Origin: Psychrobacillus psychrodurans
GTDB lineage: Bacteria; Bacillota; Bacilli; Bacillales_A; Planococcaceae
NCBI RefSeq assembly: GCF_027563345.1
Contig: NZ_JAMKBK010000014.1
Length of the DNA stretch: 64,000 nucleotides
Reading direction: 5' to 3' (one strand)
A program made the position numbers and the translations under genes. Positions 51,554 to 60,420 of the stretch are shown here, piece after piece (positions within the stretch are counted from its first letter, which is position 1; every line of letters starts with the position of its first letter). The notes beneath the pieces are model-generated. The model was not told where the DNA came from, searched no databases, and saw nothing but the letters and a program-made list of their open reading frames with translations.

Positions 51554-52252
51554 TCAGAATTCCTGAAGTTCATCCACAGTCACAAATTTATACCCATCGT
51601 TCGTAAGTTCTCGTAAAATATCTTCAATCACTTGGATTTCTCCACCCGTTTGATCGTACATTGGATGTAGCAAGATTATCGAGCCGGGTTTAATGTTTTC
51701 TACTACATAATTTACTTTTTCTTCAGCAATTGTGTAATATTTATCAGGTTCTAAAGACCACATAATAGTTTCTCTGTTGTGCTTATTTAAATAATAAGGT
51801 AATCCCACAAGTTTTTTTCCATAGGGAGGTCGAAAGTCAATTTCGCTCTTATATCCAGACTTTCTGATCAACTCATCAGTTTTTTCTATCTCCTCTTTAA
51901 TAAATGAAGGCAATTTTAAAACCATTCTATTGTGTGAATAGGTATGATTTCCAATTTGATGCCCTGCTTCTACCAACTTTTTTGCTTCTTCAGGGTGTTT
52001 TTCAATATCATTTCCGATAAGGAAAAAAGTAGCTTTTGCCTCGTATTTTTGTAATAGAGGCAGAATTTGATCCACGTTTTTTGTCGGACCGTCATCGAAT
52101 GTTAAAGCAATAACCTTGTTTTCTGTTTCAATTTGGTATGTTAATCCTCCAAATATTTGAAATGTCCTTAATTTTGTAACTTTAAACGTTCCTGCGAATA
52201 AAAGAGCCATTAATAAAAATCCAATTCCAAAAAATTTAATTTTCTTTTTCAT
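51554..52252 (-). CDS. Polysaccharide deacetylase (NodB domain), membrane-anchored
   Basis: 232 residues: an N-terminal helix (KFFGIGFLLMALLFAGTF) and a NodB domain with LTFDDGPT (motif 1), GNHTYSH (metal histidines), DFRPPYGKK and ILLHPMYDQTGG. The Asp-His-His triad is intact. It probably removes acetyl groups from peptidoglycan or another cell-wall glycan outside the membrane, giving lysozyme resistance or spore cortex maturation in relatives. Confidence 0.92.
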   Translation of the reverse strand: MKKKIKFFGIGFLLMALLFAGTFKVTKLRTFQIFGGLTYQIETENKVIALTFDDGPTKNVDQILPLLQKYEAKATFFLIGNDIEKHPEEAKKLVEAGHQIGNHTYSHNRMVLKLPSFIKEEIEKTDELIRKSGYKSEIDFRPPYGKKLVGLPYYLNKHNRETIMWSLEPDKYYTIAEEKVNYVVENIKPGSIILLHPMYDQTGGEIQVIEDILRELTNDGYKFVTVDELQEF

Positions 52253-52299
52253 CTGTGTTTCCTTTCTTTCAAAAGCTATTATATAACTCTTTATGAAAT

Positions 52300-52371
52300 A
52301 ACCTCCCGCCTTAGTTCAATAAAGAAAAATATTTTACTTCTTCTTGAATTAAGTCTTTAGCTTAATAATAT
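52300..52371 (-). repeat. Dispersed repeat, type A
   Basis: CCTCCCGCCTTAGTTCAATAAAG head, ATTTTACTTC/GAATTAAGT hairpin arms and the tail CTTTAGCTTAATAA, 16 nt 3' of the small gene at 52387. On the minus strand the stem is followed by ATTTTTCTTTATTG. Confidence 0.75.
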
Positions 52372-52386
52372 TTCTTTTGATTAATG

Positions 52387-52590
52387 TCATTTTATTTCAT
52401 TTGGAAATTCACTGTTATTAATTTTGTTCCAAATTTTTAATGCACTTGGATAACAATTATTAATCGTATGTTTTTCACTCACCGAAAACTGTTTATCAAA
52501 GACCGCATGTATCAATATAGCTAATTTTTCAAGGGATGTTGAAGTCGGTAATTGCAATACAATGCGTCTTATTTCTAACGAGGTTGCCAA
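52387..52590 (-). CDS. Hypothetical small protein, possibly a fragment
   Basis: 67 residues from a TTG (52590) that lacks a ribosome site. LEIRRIVLQLPTSTSLEKLA then KIWNKINNSEFPNEIK. A stop lies three codons upstream. It may be the C-terminal part of a lost gene. Not recognised. Confidence 0.35.
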   Translation of the reverse strand: MATSLEIRRIVLQLPTSTSLEKLAILIHAVFDKQFSVSEKHTINNCYPSALKIWNKINNSEFPNEIK

Positions 52591-52681
52591 CGCACATCAA
52601 ACAATACTTTGGAAAATATTGTATGTAGATTATTATAGAAATACCTGCCAATATGATATATAGGAAATTGGAGGTATAAGG

Positions 52682-53056
52682 ATGCTTTGGAAAATCTATT
52701 TTTGGATAATGTTAGTTTTGTTGATAGTGTCAATGTTTTTGGAGAATGAATATGGTCGGGGAGAAACTGTATTAAGAATAGTGAGTACGATTATTGCCAT
52801 TATTAACACATTAGGATTTTATGGTTATGTATATAAGAAACAACTCTATTCTCTATCTTTTTGGAAAATTATATTCATAGTTACTGTAATAGATGTAGTA
52901 GTATCTATACTTTATTATGGGTTTCAAGATGCCGAACTAGGAACAGAAGGAATTATATTTCTTGCTGTTTTTACCTTTATTATCATGTTTCCTCTTTTGC
53001 TAGGTTTATATAGATATGGATTTCAAAATCAAAAAATAGCAGAAAAGGTATTGTGA
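52682..53056 (+). CDS. Four-helix membrane protein
   Basis: 124 residues with four helices (MLWKIYFWIMLVLLIVSMFL, VSTIIAIINTLGFYGYVY, KIIFIVTVIDVVVSILYYGF, FLAVFTFIIMFPLLLGLYRY). GGAGGTATAAGG precedes ATG 52682. Terminated at 53071. Family unknown. Confidence 0.75.
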   Translation: MLWKIYFWIMLVLLIVSMFLENEYGRGETVLRIVSTIIAIINTLGFYGYVYKKQLYSLSFWKIIFIVTVIDVVVSILYYGFQDAELGTEGIIFLAVFTFIIMFPLLLGLYRYGFQNQKIAEKVL

Positions 53057-53070
53057 TTAACAACCTTTAA

Positions 53071-53106
53071 AAAGCCGATTCCAGTATTAAGGAATCGACT
53101 TTTTTA
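53071..53106 (+). terminator. Terminator after the four-helix protein gene
   Basis: AAGCCGATTCC/GGAATCGACTT stem followed by TTTTT, 15 nt past the stop codon; minus-strand reading also gives a short U-tract. Confidence 0.85.
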
Positions 53107-53220
53107 TTTATTCTTTTTAACTGAACACCGTTAATACACTACTTGTTTCTATACTAGATTCTAAATTTAAATAATAATATAATTAGCTAGGTCGTCAGAG
53201 TCTTATTATTTTAATGAGGT

Positions 53221-54462
53221 TTAGATTTCTTCTGCTTCTTTTATATGAGCTTTTCTCATCGATGAAAGACTGAACCATAGTCCGCATAAAGCTAGACCAG
53301 CTATAGATATCCATAAAGCCGTCAAGAATCCTTGTCCGTCGGCAATGGCACCTCCTAGCGGGGCGCCGATAACGACCGCACTACGGTTAATAGATCGTAG
53401 CGTCGCATTCATACGACCTTGCAGATGGGAAGGCGTGACAAACTGACGATAACCCATTTCGAGAGGACCTTCGATTCCCATGGAAAAGCCGTACAGGAGC
53501 TGCCCTACTATCGCAAAAATGATAGCTATGTTCTGCGGTTCAGAGTTGATAGCTGATGGAGCTAAAGTAATCAGAATTACTGACGGAGCATAGAGAATTC
53601 GAGAAAAAGCCATTGCACGGCCGACACCAAAGCGCTCACCGGCTCGAGAAGATAGAGAAGTTCCAACGATCGCACCGACACCTGCAGCTGTGAGGGCAAA
53701 CCCAAGTAGCGAAGCATCGAAGCCAAGCTCGATCAAAAAGAAGGATACTAGGATTGTCATAGTCATGCTGTGGAAGAGAAACCAAACATGCGTGTTTAAC
53801 GCGAGGGTACGGAGGTATTGGTGTTGATAAACCCATTGCAAACCTTCCTTGATTTGCCGACCAAGTGGACCAGGCTTTACTTTATCTGAGGGTTGGTGTT
53901 TAACAGTCGCCATTAAAACACCTGAAAACAGATACGAGACGGCATCTATAAGAAGGGCAAAAGGTGCACCAATCCATAAGACAAGCCCCCCTCCAATGGC
54001 TGGACCGCTCGTTTCCGCAACAGCTGAGCTTTGTTCTAGCCGTGCATATGCACGTGTTAATAAAGGGCGAGGGACTAATTGTGGCACAAAGGACTGGTGG
54101 GCAGCATCATTAAAAAGTGACATGGCTCCAAAGAGCAACAACAGGATCATTAGCCAACCAATACTAAGTACTCCTGTGACTGCTAATAAGCAAATTAAAG
54201 CAAATATTATGCCGCGCCCCATATCTGTTACTACCAATACAGTCTTTAGGTGAAAACGATCAACAAAAACCCCAGCTATTAATCCCAATAATACATATGG
54301 AAGCCATCTAGATGCTGATACCCATCCTACATCAACAGCACTACCTCCCATATTAACCACTACCAATACTTGTAGAGCAATAGTTGTAATATAGGTGCCA
54401 AAGTTTGAAGTTGTGGATGCAGTCCAAAAACGAACAAAGCTTTTATGCTCTCTTAATTTCAT
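53221..54462 (-). CDS. MFS transporter (MDR/enterobactin-exporter-like)
   Basis: 413 residues with 12 helices. It begins HKSFVRFWTASTTSNFGTYI and has motif A-like LIAGVFVDRFHLKTVLVVTD, and GAMSLFNDAAHQSFVPQLVP, the pattern of MFS_3 (enterobactin exporter/tetracycline-macrolide Mef-like) proteins. ATG 54462 lies 9 nt after AGAGGTG; 26 upstream codons have no start context. The codon use is more GC-rich than its neighbours, suggesting recent arrival. Substrate unknown. Confidence 0.87.
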   Translation of the reverse strand: MKLREHKSFVRFWTASTTSNFGTYITTIALQVLVVVNMGGSAVDVGWVSASRWLPYVLLGLIAGVFVDRFHLKTVLVVTDMGRGIIFALICLLAVTGVLSIGWLMILLLLFGAMSLFNDAAHQSFVPQLVPRPLLTRAYARLEQSSAVAETSGPAIGGGLVLWIGAPFALLIDAVSYLFSGVLMATVKHQPSDKVKPGPLGRQIKEGLQWVYQHQYLRTLALNTHVWFLFHSMTMTILVSFFLIELGFDASLLGFALTAAGVGAIVGTSLSSRAGERFGVGRAMAFSRILYAPSVILITLAPSAINSEPQNIAIIFAIVGQLLYGFSMGIEGPLEMGYRQFVTPSHLQGRMNATLRSINRSAVVIGAPLGGAIADGQGFLTALWISIAGLALCGLWFSLSSMRKAHIKEAEEI

Positions 54463-54540
54463 CTGGGGTTCACCTCTTAAGCTTATTATCGGTAAATTTA
54501 TCCAATCTACTTCGAATTTCTTCTTCTTAAAGTAAAGTAC

Positions 54541-54723
54541 CAATTAGCCATCCACGACGCACTAAATCAGCGCTTCACCACAGAGAATGAAAATGTTGAA
54601 AAACCGTATTTACTGATTCTACTACTGGGAGAAGAAGGTCGATGAACTGGTGCCATAGAGCCCTTCCGTTAGTCTGACTCCAACCACGGTGCATCACAGA
54701 CGGGGAAGCACCGTGGTTGGAGT
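54541..54723 (-). repeat. Dispersed repeat, type C, with a 16-bp perfect hairpin
   Basis: ATTAGCCATCCACGACGCAC, CACCACAGAGAATGAAAATG, AGAAGAAGGTCGATGAACT, GGTGCCATAGAGCC, CCGTTAGTCTGACTCCAACC. At its right end ACTCCAACCACGGTGC (54677-54692) and GCACCGTGGTTGGAGT (54708-54723) are perfectly complementary around a 15-nt loop. Full-length match to the copy at 47978 over about 150 nt. Confidence 0.8.
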
Positions 54724-54823
54724 TTAAATACAATAGTTCACAATCTATTTTATTTAGAGGGTTCCAACATAGAGTACATTAGAGCAAAGATAAAAATATT
54801 TTAAGACTACTCCTGTTTCATAA

Positions 54824-55822
54824 CTATTTGATTTTCACTATTATTTTACCTTTAGCCCTTCCAGACTCTGCATATTCCATCGCTTTTTGAGCATTTTCAA
54901 AAGGAAAAACTCTATCAATAACTGGATTGATTTTGCCAGTCTCTATTAAATTCGCAATTATACGTAATTGCTCTCCACTTGGCTTCATAAACAGAAACGT
55001 ATATTGAGCATTATGTTTTTTTTCAAGCGCAACAAGTTTATGACTTGCTGCAAAAAACAACAACGTTTTAAAAAATCCTGAACCATATTCTTTGCCAAAA
55101 CGAGCATTCGGTAATCCTGAAACGGAAACAATTTTTCCACCGCTTTTTATCACTTCGAATGATTTTTCGAGTATCTCGCCCCCAAGAGTATCAAATACGG
55201 CATCATAGTTTTTCAGTATCTCTTCAAATTTTTCTGTCTTGTAGTTTATAATTTCATCAGCACCAAGAGATTTTACTAGATTCGCACCAGCTTCACTGGC
55301 AGTCGTTGCAACAGTGGCACCCATTAATTTGGCCAGTTGAATAGCAAAGGTGCCGACACCACCAGCCCCAGCTTGAATTAAAATCTTTTGTCCCTTTTGT
55401 AATTGCAAAATGTCTGTTAAAGCTTGATAGGTGGTTAATCCAACCAGTGGGATAGACGCCGCTTCTTCAAAGCTCAAATTTTTAGGTTTTAAGGCGATGT
55501 CATCTTCATGAATAGCGATATATTCAGCAAAAGTACCGATTTTACTCTTACGAGGACGTGCATATATTTCATCACCAACTTTAAAACGAGTCACTTTTGC
55601 GCCAACCTGTGTAATGACACCAGCAAAGTCATTCCCTAAGATAAGTGGCATTTGATATTTAACTAACAATTTCACCTTACCATCGCGTATCTTAAAATCA
55701 ATTGGATTAATACTAGCTGCATGAATTTCTGCGAGTACCTCATATTCCCCAATTTCAGGTGTGGGCATTTCTACCAAACTCATTGGATTTTCCCCATACC
55801 TCTCAATAACCATTGCTCTCAT
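54824..55822 (-). CDS. NADP-dependent MDR oxidoreductase (quinone oxidoreductase-like)
   Basis: 332 residues: MRAMVIERYGENPMSLVEM, ILGNDFAGVITQVGAKVTRF, cofactor loop ILIQAGAGGVGTFAIQLAKL, and LGADEIINYKTEKFEEIL. No zinc cysteines. It lies 41 nt downstream of an ArsR regulator gene, so the two form an operon, an arrangement seen for stress-inducible quinone or methylglyoxal reductases. Confidence 0.9.
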   Translation of the reverse strand: MRAMVIERYGENPMSLVEMPTPEIGEYEVLAEIHAASINPIDFKIRDGKVKLLVKYQMPLILGNDFAGVITQVGAKVTRFKVGDEIYARPRKSKIGTFAEYIAIHEDDIALKPKNLSFEEAASIPLVGLTTYQALTDILQLQKGQKILIQAGAGGVGTFAIQLAKLMGATVATTASEAGANLVKSLGADEIINYKTEKFEEILKNYDAVFDTLGGEILEKSFEVIKSGGKIVSVSGLPNARFGKEYGSGFFKTLLFFAASHKLVALEKKHNAQYTFLFMKPSGEQLRIIANLIETGKINPVIDRVFPFENAQKAMEYAESGRAKGKIIVKIK

Positions 55823-55863
55823 AGCCTACACCTCCAAATAATGTCTGTTTAAATTCCATCATT

Positions 55864-56199
55864 TCAATAAAAGTTCTGCATGAACTTATCAATATCTGAC
55901 ACAAGTGTTCTTAATAAACCTAATTCTGTACGTACATTAATATAATAATAGTTTTTTGTTCCTTCTTTACGCATTAAAATAACACCGGAATCTCGTAGAA
56001 TCTTAAGATGATGGGACACAGCAGGTCGTGAGAGATGTGTTTGTTCCGTGATTTCACCAACACGTAAACCCGTTTGACAATCCGTACCCATTAGGACTAA
56101 CAAAATCGATTGACGGGTTTCATCACCAATTGCCAACAGAACTTTTTGACTATTAATAAAATCCTCTTTGATCATTTTTAGCTGATCTTGTTTATTCAT
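55864..56199 (-). CDS. ArsR family transcriptional regulator
   Basis: 111 residues: winged helix with LLAIGDETRQSILLVLMG, GLRVGEITEQTHLSRPAVSH, HLKILRDSGVILMRKEGTKN and NYYYINVRTE. Cys in MGTDCQTG is the only one, so metal ligation is uncertain. ATG 56199 is 10 nt after GGAGGCG. It probably represses the downstream oxidoreductase. Confidence 0.9.
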   Translation of the reverse strand: MNKQDQLKMIKEDFINSQKVLLAIGDETRQSILLVLMGTDCQTGLRVGEITEQTHLSRPAVSHHLKILRDSGVILMRKEGTKNYYYINVRTELGLLRTLVSDIDKFMQNFY

Positions 56200-56472
56200 T
56201 CTGTAAAACGCCTCCAATAAACTGTTTAATGGTTTAAGTTGATGAACCATATGACTGAATACAACAATATATGATTGTTATGTTAGTTTCAACATTGAGA
56301 AAGAAAATCGAGACGGATATATCTTAGAGGAGAAAAGCCCTTAACTTAATTTCTACAACTTAAAATAGTAAACTAAAAAAGAGAAAGCCCTAAATCATAT
56401 AGTTCATTTATTAAGATTCAAGTGGATTTCTCTTAATGTATACACTATATACTGTTACCACATGAACGAGCC

Positions 56473-56552
56473 TGCCCTGTTAGCCATCTATGTAACACAT
56501 AATCAGCGGTACACCACAGAGAATGAAAATGTGAAACTAACACTGTATTTCT
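56473..56552 (-). repeat. Dispersed repeat, type C, partial
   Basis: GCCCTGTTAGCCATCTATG, CAGCGGTACACCACAGAGAATG, GAAAATGTG: the left 70 nt of type C, directly followed by an IS110 transposase remnant. Confidence 0.7.
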
Positions 56553-56556
56553 ATTA

Positions 56557-56622
56557 CAAGTTAATTGACTAGATTGAGGAGCATGGTTGTACTCACGTAG
56601 CAATGGAAACTTCAACTAACCT
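56557..56622 (+). mobile_element. IS110-family transposase remnant
   Basis: The plus-strand frame reads KLID-stop-IEEHGCTHVAMETSTNL. The string HGCTHVAMExT matches the RuvC-like signature of IS110 transposases (HGxTHVAMESTGVYW). Only about 20 codons remain, with an internal TAG and the serine and tyrosine of the signature changed. Confidence 0.55.
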
Positions 56623-57006
56623 ACGAGTTCAAGATGGCTTTTGCTTTCCAAAATTAGCAATTTTTTCAAAACAAAAATCCCCAAACAAGCATCATTATTC
56701 CTACTATTACAACCATTACGTTTTTATTAGGTTCATTTAAAATGGTGGTACATAAAACAATAACCAACAAAAATTATTAGAAAACAACCAAGTAAAGAAC
56801 TTATTATTCTAATTTTACAACTCCCATGAGATATCGATTTAGTGTCCTTGTATTTTATTATTTCGTTATTAGTTTTAATATTCCTTTTAATCAACTAAGC
56901 AGCCGCGTTAGTAAAATAATAACAAAGACAATTATTAAACAATCTCATCTAAATGCTTAAGTAAACCTTTGCTTTCTCCTATATTTCTTATAAAGAATAT
57001 GCTTTA
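56623..57006. other. Gene-free stretch after the IS110 remnant
   Basis: AT-rich; a repeat core fragment CAACTAAGCAGCCGCGTTAG lies at 56893. No gene seen. Confidence 0.45.
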
Positions 57007-57201
57007 TTACTCCATTAATGTTGCAATATCTTTTTCTATTTCAAAAATTAAAAAATCATCATCTTCCTCAACAACTTCTTTTTCATATTTCATTTCTTTA
57101 TCAATCAGCATTTCAAAGTAGTTTGTTTCATTATTTAGTTCAAAAACAGGACATTGATCATATCTAACATCACCAATAAATATCGCTCTAATTTTTTTCA
57201 T
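57007..57201 (-). CDS. Hypothetical small acidic protein
   Basis: 64 residues: MKKIRAIFIGDVRYDQCPVF and EKEVVEEDDDFLIFEIEKDI. AAAGGGTAATTATAAA precedes ATG 57201. Cytosolic. Not recognised. Confidence 0.6.
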   Translation of the reverse strand: MKKIRAIFIGDVRYDQCPVFELNNETNYFEMLIDKEMKYEKEVVEEDDDFLIFEIEKDIATLME

Positions 57202-57280
57202 TTTATAATTACCCTTTCAAAACGAAATATTATTATCTAAACAGATATTTGAACACATTTTTATCTAAGCACCCTTTAGC

Positions 57281-57373
57281 CATCCATGCTGAACCACAGA
57301 GTATGAAATGGTTAGGATGTGTCAAAACTGATACTTACTTTAATCCAGTCGGCCATAGTCCATAGACTTATCT
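57281..57373 (-). repeat. Dispersed repeat, type C, degraded
   Basis: AGCACCCTTTAGCCATCCATG, CTGAACCACAGAGTATGAAA and GTCGGCCATAGTCCATAG correspond to type C blocks; the middle is diverged. Confidence 0.5.
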
Positions 57374-57478
57374 ACGCTCCCCTCTTTTTTTAAACGAATT
57401 GACATTTCTTGAAGAATTAATTTCATGGGAGTTGATAAGAAAATTTTTTATTTGGGTCGGATAGGTCTTAGGACTCGT

Positions 57479-57510
57479 TGTTCAAGTAAGGCACCTATTA
57501 GTTTAATAAG
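57479..57510 (-). repeat. Dispersed repeat core
   Basis: TTGTTCAAGTAAGGCACCTA then TTAGTTTAATAAG, overlapping the stop of the gene at 57498. Confidence 0.6.
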
Positions 57511-57758
57511 AAGATATAAATTATAATCAGTAAAGAAATCGCTATGATAGATTTAATCCATAATATTTTTTTACTTATACCGGCTTTCCCTTCAAGATAA
57601 TTTAAGTAAATCATTGTTAAAGGAAAACCTAACAATGTATACGAAGAATCCCCTCCAACTGTTTCAACATATTTGAATAATCCTACCGCAATAATGAGGA
57701 GTCCTAGTGTACCAATGGACATATTAAAATATAAAGTGCCTCTATCGTTTTCTTCCAA
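57498..57758 (-). CDS. Small membrane protein
   Basis: 86 residues with three helices (FNMSIGTLGLLIIAVGLF, YTLLGFPLTMIYLNYL, SIIAISLLIIIYIFLLN). TTG 57758 lies 5 nt after GGGAGGAG. Family unknown. Confidence 0.65.
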   Translation of the reverse strand: MEENDRGTLYFNMSIGTLGLLIIAVGLFKYVETVGGDSSYTLLGFPLTMIYLNYLEGKAGISKKILWIKSIIAISLLIIIYIFLLN

Positions 57759-57987
57759 TTTTTCTCCTCCCAGTTTTATATTTCTATTTACTTATTCTCA
57801 ATTCTAGAAATTAATACTTGTTAATTGTGGAGAATGTAGGTAGACGTTATGATACCATTTTACGATAATCACCATTTCCCTTTAATATTGCCTTAATTTA
57901 AAGTAGTATTTAAAATACATTTTACTTTTACTTATTAGAAAAATGGTTCATAATACTAATTAGACCTAGTTAGAAGGAGAATAACTT

Positions 57988-58140
57988 ATGGAACTCTTTA
58001 CAAAGGAACTCAATCAATTGGTATTTGACTATAAGAAATGTCCTAATGAATTAATAAAACAACAAATTCTTCAAGATATAAATCTCCTTCGCGAGGCACT
58101 GGAGCTATTAATCGAAGAGAATGAAGCTAAAAATCTATAA
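57988..58140 (+). CDS. Small charged protein, 50 residues, unknown
   Basis: MELFTKELNQLVFDYKKCPN then ELIKQQILQDINLLREALEL, LIEENEAKNL and a stop. GAAGGAG lies 8 nt before ATG 57988. It is predicted to be helical and coiled-coil prone. The only small gene on the plus strand here; not recognised. An excellent ribosome binding site makes it a likely real gene. Confidence 0.6.
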   Translation: MELFTKELNQLVFDYKKCPNELIKQQILQDINLLREALELLIEENEAKNL

Positions 58141-58280
58141 GATATACAAATTATTGTTTCCATTATCTAAGAACTCTTCAATGTCAGATGTTATACATAT
58201 TTATGTTCTCAACAAACTCAGATTTTCTCACTTAATGCTTATTAAATAAGGGGCAATATAAAATCCACTATTCTTCCAGT

Positions 58281-58350
58281 AAACTTCTTCATTGATTCAA
58301 TAAGAAAGAGCTTTACACCTTACTGAAGTAAAGCACACTGTTAGTCAATT
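58281..58350 (-). repeat. Dispersed repeat, type A
   Basis: TTCATTGATTCAATAAGAAAG, AGCTTTACACC/TGAAGTAAAGC hairpin, ACACTGTTAGTCAATT tail. The minus-strand arm ends in TCTTTCTTATTG. Confidence 0.75.
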
Positions 58351-58413
58351 TCCTCAAAACATCCTGACTACTTAGTCTCAATAGAAACACCCCCAATTAT
58401 TAAATACTAATTT

Positions 58414-58565
58414 ATTCAACTAAACAGCTACGTTAGTTTAGGTATAACATTTCACAATGCATATCTGAGATCAACTTAATGTTTTGGACATAAAAATAGA
58501 CCATCGAATGAGGTGCTGCACCATGATGGCCATATTTTGCTAAAACACCACGTTAGCGAAACAAC
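58414..58565 (-). repeat. Dispersed repeat, type B
   Basis: TTCAACTAAACAGCTACGTTAG head, GGTATAACATTTCACAATGC, CTTAATGTTTTGGACATAAAA, GACCATCGAATGAG and ATTTTGCTAAAACACCACG, GTTAGCGAAACAAC tail. It lies 3' of the racemase gene. Confidence 0.75.
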
Positions 58566-58623
58566 TATAAACTCTCTGGTATGTGACGTTTTCATATTTC
58601 TAAAGCTTTTGAATAAGGTATCC

Positions 58624-59316
58624 TTATTTTTCAATTGCCTTATTAACTGATTCAATAGCGTGAATTACTGTAGTATCAAATATTGGAACTGCAGAATCCT
58701 CTTGTTTTATTAATAATCCAATCTCTGTACATCCTAATATAATCCCTTCGGCACCTTTATCAACTAACCTCTTTATAGCTTTTTTAACATATTCTTTTGA
58801 CGTTTGATTGATTTTACCTAAACATAATTCTTCATAAATCACTTCATTTATAAGTTCTATATCCTCATTATCTGGAATTAATACCTTGATATCATTAGCT
58901 TCAATTCTCGATTTGTAAAAGTCTTGTATCATCGTATATTTAGTTCCAAGTAACCCAACTGAATTTACATTATTTTTCTTTATTTCATTTGCTGTCGCAT
59001 CAGCAATATGTAGAATTGGAATATTTATTTTTTCTTCAATATAGTTTATTACCTTGTGCATTGTGTTTGTACAAATAACAATAAAATCTGCTCCTGCTTT
59101 TTCTAAAGAGGTTGCCACATCCCCCAAAGTGTGTCCAGCATTTTCCCAATCGCCATTTGCTTGATAACGTTCAATTTCGTCAAAGTCAACGCTATATAAA
59201 ATGCATTTGGCTGAATGTAATCCACCTAATTTATTCTTTATTTCTTCATTTATTAAACGGTAATATTCACTTGATGATTCCCAACTCATCCCACCTATTA
59301 AACCTATTGTTTTCAA
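58624..59316 (-). CDS. Aspartate/glutamate racemase family protein
   Basis: 230 residues: MKTIGLIGGMSWESSSEYYR, catalytic Cys pair in ICTNTMHKV (first) and ILGCTEIGLLI (second), the Asp/Glu racemase (YgeA/RacX-like) layout. TTG at 59316 is 9 nt after AGGAGGG; 32 upstream codons have no ribosome site. Broad-specificity racemases of this group make D-amino acids for wall remodelling or biofilm dispersal. Confidence 0.9.
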   Translation of the reverse strand: MKTIGLIGGMSWESSSEYYRLINEEIKNKLGGLHSAKCILYSVDFDEIERYQANGDWENAGHTLGDVATSLEKAGADFIVICTNTMHKVINYIEEKINIPILHIADATANEIKKNNVNSVGLLGTKYTMIQDFYKSRIEANDIKVLIPDNEDIELINEVIYEELCLGKINQTSKEYVKKAIKRLVDKGAEGIILGCTEIGLLIKQEDSAVPIFDTTVIHAIESVNKAIEK

Positions 59317-59403
59317 CGTACTAATCCCTCCTAATAATTTGTTATTTGTAGAATAGAATATCATAACTATAATCTTTAATTTCGACAATTTAAGAACCTT
59401 TTC

Positions 59404-59490
59404 CTTCTTCAACTATACTGCACCATTAGTTCAATAAGAAATAAGCTACCATACAGGCAAGCACCTTGTTTAACTAAACTACCCGTTAAC
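59404..59490 (-). repeat. Dispersed repeat with AGCTACC hairpin
   Basis: TTCTTCAACTATACTGCACC, ATTAGTTCAATAAG, then AAGCTACCATACAGGCAAGC and GTTTAACTAAACTACCCGTTAA. It overlaps the 3' end of the DUF3139 pseudogene. Confidence 0.75.
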
Positions 59491-59839
59491 GTAGATTATA
59501 ATTCCTTAGGTCTTCCTCTTTAATGCCTTCTTTCTGTCCTGCGTCATTAATGTTGTAACTAAATTGAAATACATCCTTGTCATGGGCAAAATAGGTGTAC
59601 TCAGCATATGGTTCATTTTTGAAGGTTACCAATGCATATTATGCTGGAAGCTTAAATCCTCATTTACCCTCAACTGACTCAATATCCTCTTTTTCAAAGC
59701 CCTTCTCTTCAATTAGGTAAGTAGTTACTCTATTTTCGTAAATATATTTATTTGCTTGTATGGATACTAACGGTACAATTACTAATCCAGCAAGAATAGC
59801 TAATAAAGTTATTTTAATAATCTTCTTTGTTCTTCTCAT
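59486..59839 (-). pseudogene. DUF3139 family gene with two in-frame stops
   Basis: From ATG 59839: MRRTKKIIKITLLAILAG (membrane helix), ENRVTTYLIEEKGFEKEDIE and SVEGK then TGA; the frame resumes GFKLPA, TAA, YALVTFKNEPYAEYTYF and HDKDVFQFSYNINDAGQ to a TAA at 59486. The 118-codon length, YLxEKGYxxxDI and the F-x-NEPYxEY strand fit DUF3139. No frameshift is present, only two nonsense codons. Confidence 0.75.
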
Positions 59840-59850
59840 TCTCCACCCTC

Positions 59851-59936
59851 CAACTACTTACTAAATCCCACCGTTACTTCAATAGGAAAAAGGCTTTACT
59901 TCTTCTTGTAGTAAAGCATACGTTAGTTGAACAATG
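59851..59936 (-). repeat. Dispersed repeat, type A, near-canonical
   Basis: CAACTACTTACTAAATCCCA, CCGTTACTTCAATAGG, then AAAAAGGCTTTAC/GTAAAGC hairpin and CATACGTTAGTTGAACAATGG. It ends 6 nt before the stop of the lipoprotein gene at 59942. On the minus strand GTAAAGC is followed by CTTTTTCC. Confidence 0.9.
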
Positions 59937-59941
59937 GGTAT

Positions 59942-60367
59942 TTAGTTTGGTAAGTTTTCACCCGCTAAAATTTCAATTAAAATACTTGAATTTTCCTCAT
60001 TTAGTATAGCGTATTCATCATCTTCCATTACAATTTCGGCTACGTCATTATTTGGACTTATCCAAAGTTTATATGACACAACTTTGGCTTCTATATTAGG
60101 ATTTTTATACTGAAATATAAACCTATAATCAGCAGGATGTTCCATCTGTACTTTTGCATTTTCCCATTCAGTATCGAATACTATCTCTTTCACTTTTTGG
60201 ACTTCATCATTATCCGAAATTACTTTGAAATCTTTATAATTGTTTTCATCGTGAATACGCTTTTGAACTTCAATTTTTTGTTCTTCATTCACTATTTTAT
60301 TTGAACAACCTGCGATTATTGATAAAAATAAAACAACCATAACGAAAAGTAGTTTATGAGTCTTCAA
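59942..60367 (-). CDS. Putative lipoprotein
   Basis: 141 residues: signal peptide LFVMVVLFLSIIAGCS (lipobox IAGC) and a domain ending ...SSILIEILAGENLPN. TTG start at 60367 behind GGGTGGG. Its 3' end is served by a type A repeat terminator. Confidence 0.75.
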   Translation of the reverse strand: MKTHKLLFVMVVLFLSIIAGCSNKIVNEEQKIEVQKRIHDENNYKDFKVISDNDEVQKVKEIVFDTEWENAKVQMEHPADYRFIFQYKNPNIEAKVVSYKLWISPNNDVAEIVMEDDEYAILNEENSSILIEILAGENLPN

Positions 60368-60420
60368 AATATCCCACCCATTTCAATAAGTCGTTTTCGA
60401 CATTAGTTTTGTGACTCCGT

